Part shown: positions 24,671 through 32,181 of the stretch, piece after piece
Position numbering within the stretch: position 1 is the stretch's first letter
How the letters are laid out: each line of letters opens with the position of its first letter
NCBI GenBank assembly: GCA_963704535.1
Contig: OY969916.1
Location: 9,610,001 to 9,674,000 of the forward strand
Reading direction: 5' to 3'
Length of the DNA: 64,000 bases
Source: G963704535 sp963704535
GTDB taxonomy: Bacteria > Chloroflexota > Chloroflexia > Chloroflexales > Roseiflexaceae
Position numbers and translations under genes: made by a program
The notes under the pieces: generated by a model
What the model saw: the letters and a program-made list of their open reading frames with translations, nothing else
What the model was told of the DNA's origin: nothing
The model's database searches: none

Positions 24671-25804
24671 ATGACATATAGAGATCGGTTAAATCTATAT
24701 AGAGAGATTGAAGGGCTGCGTAAGCGACCTCTGATTACTTACGTCACAAGTTCGCGCCCAAATGCGAGTGCTCAAATGGCTCCCGATGTAATACCGCACT
24801 TTATAAAACAAATCATAGCAACAGGAGCGGAACCAGAAGAAGTAGATGTATTGATTGTAAGCAACGGCGGTGATGCTAATGTTGCCTGGCGCGTCATTAG
24901 CTTGTTAAGGGAAAGATTTAAGATGGTTGGCGCTTTATTGCCTTATGGGGCGTATAGTGCGGCAACATTAGTGGCTTTGGGCGCTGACGAAATTGTAATG
25001 CACCCCTTTGCCAATCTTGGACCTGTTGACCCTCAGTTAACGGCCCCACGCAGAATACCAGGCCAGGGAGGACAGCCGGATACTGTTGAAATGATCCAGT
25101 TTGGCTCCGAGGACTTAAATAACTTCTTCGATTTCGTTCGTTCTGATGTCGGCATATCAGATCAGGAGCAATTAGCGCGTGTTTTTGAGCTAGTTTGTAA
25201 AGATGTAGGTTCTATGTCTATTGGGGTAGCTAAGAGGAGTTCGCAACTCGCACTTGCGATGAGCGAGCAGTTACTAAACTTACATATGAAGGATAGTAGT
25301 CAAGCGAGAGCTATAACCGAGAAATTGAACCGATCGTTTTATCATCACGGCTACCCTCTCGGTTTAAGTGAGGCTAAGAAGATCGGTTTACCTGTTGTCA
25401 GTGCAGAAGGTGAATTAGGGCGGTTGATTTGGGCGGTGTGGGAAGATTTAGAAAACGAGATGGAATGCAATATGCCCTTTGACCCTTTAGAGGTCGTGTT
25501 AAGCAGTCCTGACACAGCCGCGTTAATTGGACCCGCTTTACAAATCCAGTTACCGGCAAATCTACCAGCACCACTAATGGAACAAGCATACAATAATATT
25601 TTACAGCAAATACAAGTGGTGGCAGTCAACCCGGTTGATTATGAGCATTTCCAGGCTACTGTTGAGAGTATTAGATGTAGGAGCAACTTTAGAACAAAAG
25701 GGAAGATAAGCGCAGTTAGACTGCCTGATATGAATATAGCTGCCAATATTGCCACAACATCTCGACGGTGGACATTCTTCGCGGATGAAGGAAAGGAGGC
25801 ATAA
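24671..25804 (+). CDS. SDH-type (Clp-fold) serine protease
   Basis: A 377-residue protein; ATG 24635 would add 12 residues. It belongs to the serine-dehydrogenase-proteinase (SDH_sah) group of the ClpP/crotonase fold: RPLITYVTS near the start, the oxyanion segment LIVSNGGDANVAWRV, the nucleophile region PYGAYSAATLVALGADEIVMH, and FANLGPVDPQL. These soluble or membrane-linked proteases are poorly understood. The gene is AT-rich and stands directly beside the pentapeptide gene and R-M genes. It overlaps nothing and is followed 2 bases later by a small gene. It is a likely protease effector of a conflict system; that is inference. Confidence 0.75.
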   Translation: MTYRDRLNLYREIEGLRKRPLITYVTSSRPNASAQMAPDVIPHFIKQIIATGAEPEEVDVLIVSNGGDANVAWRVISLLRERFKMVGALLPYGAYSAATLVALGADEIVMHPFANLGPVDPQLTAPRRIPGQGGQPDTVEMIQFGSEDLNNFFDFVRSDVGISDQEQLARVFELVCKDVGSMSIGVAKRSSQLALAMSEQLLNLHMKDSSQARAITEKLNRSFYHHGYPLGLSEAKKIGLPVVSAEGELGRLIWAVWEDLENEMECNMPFDPLEVVLSSPDTAALIGPALQIQLPANLPAPLMEQAYNNILQQIQVVAVNPVDYEHFQATVESIRCRSNFRTKGKISAVRLPDMNIAANIATTSRRWTFFADEGKEA

Positions 25805-25806
25805 TT

Positions 25807-26004
25807 ATGAGTAAGCCTATCTATGCTTCTAGCAACCAAGACGGGCTATTAAAGTCTGTCGGGCCATATCGACTAACAGTAGCAGACAAGTCCTTGACTG
25901 GAACTATCTTACCCGTCACAGTAAAAACAACGCAAACAATAATCATCGGAGAAGTACAACCTCGCGGGAACCCCATAACCACTGCCAAACAAGAAAATTG
26001 GTAG
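25807..26004 (+). CDS. Small protein coupled to SDH-type protease
   Basis: A 65-residue protein whose ATG is 2 bases after the protease stop. It is polar and beta-rich (YRLTVADKSLTGTILPVTVKTTQTIIIGEV) with no cysteine or membrane segment. The tight spacing suggests a partner or inhibitor of the protease. The family is unknown. Confidence 0.55.
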   Translation: MSKPIYASSNQDGLLKSVGPYRLTVADKSLTGTILPVTVKTTQTIIIGEVQPRGNPITTAKQENW

Positions 26005-26054
26005 ATATAACGGGAATATCAAGAGCACCTTAGCAGTTTTATACTAATGAAAAA

Positions 26055-26095
26055 CGCCCCAGCAGAGGAAGTCTCTGCTGGGGCGCTATTCGTTT
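26055..26095. terminator. Bidirectional terminator, right flank of accessory island
   Basis: CGCCCCAGCAGAG (26055-26067) pairs perfectly with CTCTGCTGGGGCG (26073-26085). T-runs follow on both strands (CTATTCGTTTTA forward, TTTTTCATT reverse). Early and late operons converge here. It resembles the hairpin at 18743 in stem and flanks. Confidence 0.9.
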
Positions 26096-26097
26096 TA

Positions 26098-26481
26098 CTA
26101 CGCGGGCAGCTCAGCAGGCAGCTCCAGGCGCTCGGCCAGCTCGGCAATCTCCCGGAAGGCGGCCTCGACCAGTTCCACGAACGTCTCGCGGCTGACGATG
26201 GCCTTCACCAGTCCGACCGGAACCCCGCGAATACTGGCCGGCAGCGCGTCGTAGGCACTCTCGGCCAGGCGGCGCCGGTAGGTGATGCCCGCCTCAGACC
26301 TCAGCCACTCCAGGCCCTCATCCTGTAGGTCGTTCGCCGCGTGGATGGCGACACGGTAGACGGCGGCCACGGTCTTGCGGGCGAAGCCCCGCAGTCGGCC
26401 CTGCACCGCCAGAGCGACCAGGCCGAACACGAAGGGCAACGCGCCCAGGATGTACGGCAGATACGGCAGAATGACTTCCAT
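26098..26481 (-). CDS. Possible holin (LL-H-like) or lysis-cassette membrane protein
   Basis: A 127-residue protein. One N-terminal membrane segment (VILPYLPYILGALPFVFGLVALAV) is followed by a charged helical body, the layout of LL-H-type holins. It is the last gene of the late operon, close to the endolysin. The holin role is inferred from position and layout. Confidence 0.55.
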   Translation of the reverse strand: MEVILPYLPYILGALPFVFGLVALAVQGRLRGFARKTVAAVYRVAIHAANDLQDEGLEWLRSEAGITYRRRLAESAYDALPASIRGVPVGLVKAIVSRETFVELVEAAFREIAELAERLELPAELPA

Positions 26482-26518
26482 TTAACTTCTCCTTCTGATG
26501 CTAACAAGCCGACAACGG

Positions 26519-26881
26519 CTATTTGTCCTGCGGCGGCGTTCCTCGGAGGCGGGCCAGCTCCCCTCTCAGGTTAAGGAGGGCCTGCTCCTTGGCTGCGTCG
26601 GCCAGCCTGAGAAGCTGGTATCGGTCCAGCAGCTCGTAGTATTTGTTGCGCCACTCATCGACCTTACCCTTCCAGGTCTCGACCTCGGTTTCAAGGTGGT
26701 CTACTTTGTCGTCCAGTTCCTTGATACGCCCCTCTAATCGAGAGATGTCTTCGCGTAGTTCGTCGCGGAGGGACTTACCTTGCTGAATGACCTCGTTGTC
26801 CCGGTCAATGTACTTCCCGGCCAGCTTGGTCAAAAGCGCCGTAAGGCCCGCGCCAAACGCGGCCCATAGCGCCTCAGTCAT
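26519..26881 (-). CDS. Lysis-region protein with N-terminal TM-like segment and coiled coil
   Basis: A 120-residue protein. A short amphipathic or membrane helix (ALWAAFGAGLTALLTKLAG) is followed by a long coiled coil (LREDISRLEGRIKELDDKVDHLETEVETW). The start overlaps the end of the upstream gene. Similar proteins serve as accessory holins or spanin-like partners. The assignment is tentative. Confidence 0.55.
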   Translation of the reverse strand: MTEALWAAFGAGLTALLTKLAGKYIDRDNEVIQQGKSLRDELREDISRLEGRIKELDDKVDHLETEVETWKGKVDEWRNKYYELLDRYQLLRLADAAKEQALLNLRGELARLRGTPPQDK

Positions 26882-27275
26882 CTATAACCCCCGCACTTTT
26901 CAGTAACCTTAGCCGTAACGCCGCCAAGCCACAGAAAACAGCCAGCAGTCCGTAGACGAAGAACCCCGCATATCCGCGACTGAACAGTAGGGCGATCGAC
27001 ACCCAGGTCCAGACGAACACCGATAGGATGGACTGAAACTCACGTCCACGCCGAAAGAACAGCGACCGGGTGTGTAATCCCCCTATTAGGATGAAAAAGA
27101 CACCCCATATGTACTCGCGTGGCGTTACCTGGCCCAAGATTAGAAATGGGGGGCGGTCACTCTGAATACCTCCCCCCAGGAGCAGCAATCCCCATATGAT
27201 TTTCACAAAGGACGAGTACAGCTCCACAGCCCAAAACGAATGGTCCAGCAGAAAGCCCCTAACCAGCCGCCTCAT
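26874..27275 (-). CDS. Multi-pass membrane protein, holin candidate
   Basis: A 133-residue protein with four hydrophobic segments (about 20-35, 53-68, 80-98 and 103-122). It lies directly downstream of the endolysin, with GGGAGG before its ATG. A multi-pass protein in this position is the strongest holin candidate of the three lysis-region membrane genes. Confidence 0.55.
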   Translation of the reverse strand: MRRLVRGFLLDHSFWAVELYSSFVKIIWGLLLLGGGIQSDRPPFLILGQVTPREYIWGVFFILIGGLHTRSLFFRRGREFQSILSVFVWTWVSIALLFSRGYAGFFVYGLLAVFCGLAALRLRLLKSAGVIDD

Positions 27276-27421
27276 TTATTAGCCTCCCTCGCTGAGTGTC
27301 CGGGCCGGCTAGGCCCCTCTCGTACCAAAGTGGCCCCCACTACCCTCTCAATCCCCGGCTCGTCCTGAGCCTTCCTGCGAGGCCACAGCGGATATTTTTC
27401 GTATTCGTGTAGGATACGGCT
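27276..27421 (-). other. Open in-frame extension after endolysin stop
   Basis: After the endolysin TAG the same frame stays open for 47 codons, from SRILHEYEKYPLW to a TGA that overlaps the ATG of the next gene. No good start codon is present. It may be untranslated spacer, or a product of stop-codon readthrough. Confidence 0.3.
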
Positions 27422-28720
27422 CTATGTTCTGACAGTGTACGCACTGCTAACGAAGCCGGCGTCGCTCTCCAGGTGGTGCCAATCACCCTCGCCCTCGTTC
27501 TTGGTGCCGTTGCAGAGCGCCCGCACGCCGTAGTCGATGTAAACTGGATTACCGACGTGGTCGAGTGACTGCGGATACCGAGTGCCCGGACCCTGGCGAA
27601 CGCGCAGCCGGGGCTGTGCAGTGACCGTAACCCAGTATGTCGGCTGGTGGCTCTGGTACTCCTCGACCAGCCGGTGTAGTGCGGCGATGTAAGCCAGCGG
27701 CGCATTGCCGTCGCTCGACGGAGCGTACTTCGGGATGATGGTCTCGACCGTGTGTAGGCCGCTGCCGGCGTACTTCGGCCCCTTCATCCGCTTGCACCAG
27801 TCCAGCAGGCCCATCGCCCAAGTATCGTACTTGCAGAACAGGCCGCGCCCCGGAATGTTGATGCTGCGGCCCAGGTTCGGGTCCTCCGGCGTGCGGACGT
27901 TGCCCCAGTTCTTGAGGTCGTACTGAGCGCAGAGGTCCGCCTTCCCGTAGGTGCTCTCGTGACCGAAGAAGGCCAGGGCCACAGCCGGGTCGATACCCTG
28001 CGAGATGCAGATGCGATAAAGCTGGCGGGCCTCTCCTCGTGCCGGCGAAATCACATTCTGGAGCACTCCCACAAAGCGGTCCTCGTCGATGCGAGGAGCG
28101 GACACGACCGTCAAGCCTGTCACCGGATTGGTGGCCGCCAGCCAGGCGTTCATCTCGCTAAACACCCACGGCTTCTGAACCGCCCAGCCGGGGCAGCTCT
28201 TCGTGTTCGTGTAGTCCCGGTGGAAACTGAGAGCCTGCTCCGGCGTCTTCTCGAACCGGCGCAGCAGCGAGCCGACCACGCCCTTCGTGTGGTCCCACAC
28301 ACCGCCAGATGGACGCACAGCGTCATACGCGCCGACCATCTCGACCCCGATGCTATACCACCGCAGGTCCTTGAACTGCCAGGTCTTCTGGAACTCGATG
28401 TTCGCGTTGCCCAGGCCGGCGTGGATACCCACCTCGCTCATTGGAGAAAAGAGCCAGATGCCCTCCGGGGCCACGTAGATGTGCGGCGCAGCCCGCCACC
28501 CCTTACCCCGATAGTATGTCTGCATCCCTTTCATCGTCGCCTGCCCGCGCCAGCTTTCCAGCGTGGGCGACCAGGTGTGATGGAGCACAACCCGGTCGGG
28601 CGGCAGGCTACCAAAGTCGTAGTTCGCCAGGTAGTCGAGCCACTCGGCGTCCGTGAGCATCTTTCCAATCATCGGCGGGCTGCCGGTCGGAATATCGTCA
28701 ATCCCCTGTCGGAACGCCAT
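27422..28720 (-). CDS. Endolysin with amidase and muramidase-like domains plus SH3
   Basis: A 432-residue modular lysin. Residues about 40-195 are a type 2 N-acetylmuramoyl-L-alanine amidase with zinc ligands in VVLHHTWSP, RAAPHIYVAPEG, GVEMVG and SFHRDYTNTKSCPGW. Residues about 215-355 resemble a lysozyme/glucosaminidase domain, with the catalytic glutamate in FFGHESTYGKAD. Residues about 365-430 look like a bacterial SH3 wall-binding domain (RLRVRQGPGTRYP). It cuts peptidoglycan at cell lysis. Two catalytic domains cut different bonds, as in several lysins of Gram-positive phages. Confidence 0.85.
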   Translation of the reverse strand: MAFRQGIDDIPTGSPPMIGKMLTDAEWLDYLANYDFGSLPPDRVVLHHTWSPTLESWRGQATMKGMQTYYRGKGWRAAPHIYVAPEGIWLFSPMSEVGIHAGLGNANIEFQKTWQFKDLRWYSIGVEMVGAYDAVRPSGGVWDHTKGVVGSLLRRFEKTPEQALSFHRDYTNTKSCPGWAVQKPWVFSEMNAWLAATNPVTGLTVVSAPRIDEDRFVGVLQNVISPARGEARQLYRICISQGIDPAVALAFFGHESTYGKADLCAQYDLKNWGNVRTPEDPNLGRSINIPGRGLFCKYDTWAMGLLDWCKRMKGPKYAGSGLHTVETIIPKYAPSSDGNAPLAYIAALHRLVEEYQSHQPTYWVTVTAQPRLRVRQGPGTRYPQSLDHVGNPVYIDYGVRALCNGTKNEGEGDWHHLESDAGFVSSAYTVRT

Positions 28721-28741
28721 TGGAACGCCTCCCTAGATGTG

Positions 28742-28776
28742 AAAAGGCCCGCCCAGGTTTTCATCCCAGGCGGCCT
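28742..28776 (-). terminator. Late-region hairpin terminator
   Basis: On the minus strand GGCCGCC pairs with GGCGGGCC, followed by TTTTC. It lies between the tail fibre gene and the endolysin, so the lysis genes may be partly insulated. Confidence 0.6.
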
Positions 28777-28799
28777 GCCTCTATATAGTGATAGCCCCA

Positions 28800-31010
28800 C
28801 TACGTAATCAGCCCCATATTGCGAGCCATCGTCCATAGACGGTTGAGCATTGTCTGTTCGTTCGCCGTGTAGGTGGCCCCCGCCGTTAGTGCTCCGCCCG
28901 TTTGCCGGGCTACCGGGGACGCTCCTAGAAAGCCGATGGTGCCGTTGCCGATGATTACCTCGGCAGCGTTAGAACTGGACGCAAGCTGGATGCGGGCAGC
29001 GCTGCGGATAATGAAGTCCCCGGCTACCTCTCCCGACGACAGGATGGCTCCGGTGCCAGCCGCCACGGCTATAAGTCCTTCGTTCGCGGCTGCTCGTCCT
29101 AGCGCGATGCTAACGTAGTCGCCCGCCGAACCAGAAGCCCCTGTAAACACGCTCCCGGCTGCGCCGCGATTGACGTTGAAATTGGAGCCGGCGTTAACCA
29201 CGCCAGCAGAGGAAACGGTAAAACGCGCCGTAGCCGTGGTGGAGCTGGCTGCGAAGGAATAGAACAACAGCTCGCCGTCGTTCATTTGAAGGACACCGCC
29301 AGCTCTGCTATTAAGAAGCTGCCAAGCGGAACCATCAAACACTCGGTTACTGCTAAGCTGGAGGTATGTGCTGCCACCGATGTTAAGGCCCTGGAAGTTA
29401 CCGTAATCTACGCTACTGTTACGGAAACGCAGTCCAGGGCTGCTATACCCAAAGGTTCCCGTTGTAGGGATAATAAGCGCCCCACCTACTGTAACTTCGC
29501 AGTTACCTGCGGTAGAGCGGCGCAAGTAGATGGTATCAGCTACAACGTCGAGCTTATCTGCGTTGATGTCAATTTGTGTGCGGTCTTCTTCACCAAGCGC
29601 CCACACGCGCATACTAGCGATTACATACCCTGAGTTGTCAGGCTTCATCGCCATCGAGGTAAAGTTCAGCTTAGAGTTCTTTCCTGCGCCGTATCCTAAG
29701 CAGCCAATGTCAAAGTAGTGGTGCCGGTCGAAGAGAAGGCTTTCGGTGCGTAGGAAGGTCTGAACGCCGACAAGAGAGGAAGAAACGTTGGAGTACATCT
29801 CCGCTGTCGTTCCCAGTGTCGGGTGAGAGAACTTCAACTTGTTCTGGTACGTCGCTTCGTCAGTATCGGAGAATATGGTCAACCCATCCGGGTCTATGCT
29901 TACCTTTCCACTACCGGCTGATATGGACAGCTCGCTGGTGTCGGCGTCCCATTCGATGCCGTTTGTACCATCCCCAATCACCACGTCGCCCTCCGCGACG
30001 AGGCTGCCGCCGCCTGTAACGGCGATGCTCCCACCGCCAGAAACCTCCAGGGAGCCGGAGCCGCTCACCCTGATGCCGGCCTCGGCCTTCACCTCAATGC
30101 CGTAGTAGCCGCCGATGGGGTCGCCAATGACGACAATCTCTATATCAGAGCCGTCCAGTACGCTGATGCGCGGGTTTGTGCCGGAGCCGCCCACTGTCAG
30201 GGTGCCTGCTCTGATGTTGTCTGCGCTGAAATTGCGGATGTAGGACGCGGTGCCCCAGTCAGCGCCTTCATAGGGGGTCGGGTGGATGAAACCCGCGTCG
30301 TTACCGTTCGCGCTGGCAAGCTCCAGTTTCGCGCCGTCAACCTCAATGGTTCCTGGCTCTCCCCCTTGGGAGATGGTCACGGTCAATGTGGCGCCGCCGA
30401 CCAGGACGAAGGACCGAACAATCCGGTGCCACTCCCCGTTGGCCGGCAGCTCGTTCGTCGGTTCCTCCCCACCGGCCCAGTGATGACGGCTGTAGTCGCC
30501 ACTCTCTACGCCGGGGGTGTGTGTGGCTTCAATCTCCACAGTCTGCCCCTCGGCGCCGCCCTCGGCCACGCGAACAAAGACCGACACGACAATACTGCTC
30601 TCAGGCACCTCCGTCCCCTCTGGCGCCTCTTGAGAGAGGGAGGCCCCATCCGTGAGCTGAATAACGTGCGTTCCGGTGATGGCGTTCGCGTTTTCTGCTA
30701 TAGCGACATCTCCGTCAGCAATCCACAGGGACGGGGCAGTGTCCGTCACGCCGAAGACTTCAAAGCCGGAGTTCTGAAAGAGGTTAGTGCGGCTGGGGAT
30801 GGCGGGCGTGCTCGACGAGATGCCGGCCTCTGCGCCTTGCCCCTCGGTGGTGAGCTGAGGCGCCTGGGCTACGGGCACCTCCTCGACATAACCCCCCAGG
30901 TCCTCAGAATAGCCGATGCCAAGCGTCTTGATGTCGCGCTCATTCTGTACAATGCGGGTGACAATGTTCCTTTTCCCCTGAATGAGCAAGTCTAGTTTGG
31001 TAAGTGACAT
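28800..31010 (-). CDS. Tail fibre or receptor-binding protein
   Basis: A 736-residue protein starting at ATG 31010 after GGAGAGG. The N-terminus is helical (LTKLDLLIQGKRNIVTRIVQNERDI). Residues about 100-230 look like a carbohydrate-binding beta-sandwich (SLWIADGDVAIAENANAITGTHVIQLTDG). The rest is glycine- and serine-rich repeats of trimeric-fibre type (GSGSLEVSGGGSIAVTGGGS). It is the last tail gene before lysis, the usual place for the receptor-binding protein. Confidence 0.7.
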   Translation of the reverse strand: MSLTKLDLLIQGKRNIVTRIVQNERDIKTLGIGYSEDLGGYVEEVPVAQAPQLTTEGQGAEAGISSSTPAIPSRTNLFQNSGFEVFGVTDTAPSLWIADGDVAIAENANAITGTHVIQLTDGASLSQEAPEGTEVPESSIVVSVFVRVAEGGAEGQTVEIEATHTPGVESGDYSRHHWAGGEEPTNELPANGEWHRIVRSFVLVGGATLTVTISQGGEPGTIEVDGAKLELASANGNDAGFIHPTPYEGADWGTASYIRNFSADNIRAGTLTVGGSGTNPRISVLDGSDIEIVVIGDPIGGYYGIEVKAEAGIRVSGSGSLEVSGGGSIAVTGGGSLVAEGDVVIGDGTNGIEWDADTSELSISAGSGKVSIDPDGLTIFSDTDEATYQNKLKFSHPTLGTTAEMYSNVSSSLVGVQTFLRTESLLFDRHHYFDIGCLGYGAGKNSKLNFTSMAMKPDNSGYVIASMRVWALGEEDRTQIDINADKLDVVADTIYLRRSTAGNCEVTVGGALIIPTTGTFGYSSPGLRFRNSSVDYGNFQGLNIGGSTYLQLSSNRVFDGSAWQLLNSRAGGVLQMNDGELLFYSFAASSTTATARFTVSSAGVVNAGSNFNVNRGAAGSVFTGASGSAGDYVSIALGRAAANEGLIAVAAGTGAILSSGEVAGDFIIRSAARIQLASSSNAAEVIIGNGTIGFLGASPVARQTGGALTAGATYTANEQTMLNRLWTMARNMGLIT

Positions 31011-31021
31011 TCCGGCCTCTC

Positions 31022-32089
31022 CTATGCGAAGCCCCACCCGATAAGCGGGTAAGGAGTTTGTAAGTAGTCCACTGGCCTGACAACCAGTCGTATCTTGTCG
31101 CTTTCGTCCATACCGATGCCCAGCACCTTTACTCGCACGTCAAGGGGTGTTGCCATCGAGTAAAGAACCATCCTGATGATGTCACCGACCCAAAAGCGAC
31201 CCCACTCCGAAAACTGCGGTCTGCTGTCCACTCTGGCGTTGTAGCGTAGCATTGTGCAGTCAACGGCGAACTCAGGCTCTACTTCTTGGGAGAGCTGGCT
31301 TTCAACTGGCCCATACAGTTGCGACAGCGTATTTACGTTGTAGTTGACCACCTTTCCTCGGAAGATGGTGGGGTGGGCCTTTGCTGCTGCATATTTATAC
31401 TTGCTCGCGAGGTCTTTCCCGTTGCTGAGGCCCAATATGGCCGTGTACATACTGGAGATGCGCCGTGTCACTGTCACGTCTACGAGCTGGAGGTTCTCAT
31501 ATAGAACTACAGGGTTGTTGTCCCCGCTCCAGTCACGGCCCCTCTGGTCGCGGAAATGTACTTTAAGGTCGGCATCCACCCAAAACGCAGACCCATCAAC
31601 ACTTGATAGGTCTGTATATGCGTCATACAGGTCTACATAGTCGTAGCGCCTGAAATGACGGGTCGAGGCGTCGAAAACCCCCGGTCTCAGGTTATCTATG
31701 CGACTACTGTGGACAGCGGCGCTTTGGAACAGGGCGTGAGCAATCTGGCCTGTGGTGTCCTGGCCGGAGGCGAACACCATTCCCTGCTGGGATACTTTCC
31801 CGCTCAACAGCCATTCTGCTGATTTGAGCTTGAGATGAACACTTCCGTTGCGCCAGGTCTGCTCGTCGGCCATACCTACCCAGGACGGTACGCCCTCTTC
31901 GTGAAGCCTCACAATGTTGCCGTCCACCAGATACCTTGCCAGGTTTGGGGTGCCACCGGCTAAGAAGAAGCTGGCCGACCCGAAATCGTTAAATATCCAC
32001 TCGCGCTGTACGCCCGATATGAAGGGGCAAACACCGATAGGCTCGTCGAGGGGCGAAGAGAACTCGGCTACGATGCGCTGCGACGCCAT
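31022..32089 (-). CDS. Minor tail or baseplate hub protein
   Basis: A 355-residue protein starting at ATG 32089 after AGGAGAAG. WIFNDFGSASFFLAGG, NIVRLHEEGVPSWVGM and FWVDADLKVHFRDQRGRDW match the style of Gp37-like tail proteins of siphoviruses that sit between the distal tail protein and the fibre. It is probably part of the tail tip. Confidence 0.65.
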   Translation of the reverse strand: MASQRIVAEFSSPLDEPIGVCPFISGVQREWIFNDFGSASFFLAGGTPNLARYLVDGNIVRLHEEGVPSWVGMADEQTWRNGSVHLKLKSAEWLLSGKVSQQGMVFASGQDTTGQIAHALFQSAAVHSSRIDNLRPGVFDASTRHFRRYDYVDLYDAYTDLSSVDGSAFWVDADLKVHFRDQRGRDWSGDNNPVVLYENLQLVDVTVTRRISSMYTAILGLSNGKDLASKYKYAAAKAHPTIFRGKVVNYNVNTLSQLYGPVESQLSQEVEPEFAVDCTMLRYNARVDSRPQFSEWGRFWVGDIIRMVLYSMATPLDVRVKVLGIGMDESDKIRLVVRPVDYLQTPYPLIGWGFA

Positions 32090-32106
32090 ACACTTCTCCT
32101 GTATGA

Positions 32107-32137
32107 AAAGGGGCGGCCCCACAAGGAGGTCGCCCCA
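32107..32137 (-). terminator. Late-region hairpin terminator
   Basis: On the minus strand GGGGCGACC pairs with GGCCGCCCC, followed by TTTTC. It stands between two tail genes. Confidence 0.6.
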
Positions 32138-32160
32138 TCTGTTCCTACACCTGGCAGGTC

Positions 32161-32180
32161 AGTCTCAATTTTGGAACTTG
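32161..32180 (+). repeat. AATTTT-loop element, copy d
   Basis: AGTCTC, AATTTT, GGAACTTG on the plus strand, opposite to local transcription and with a weak stem. It stands at the end of the distal tail gene. Confidence 0.5.
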
Positions 32181-32181
32181 T

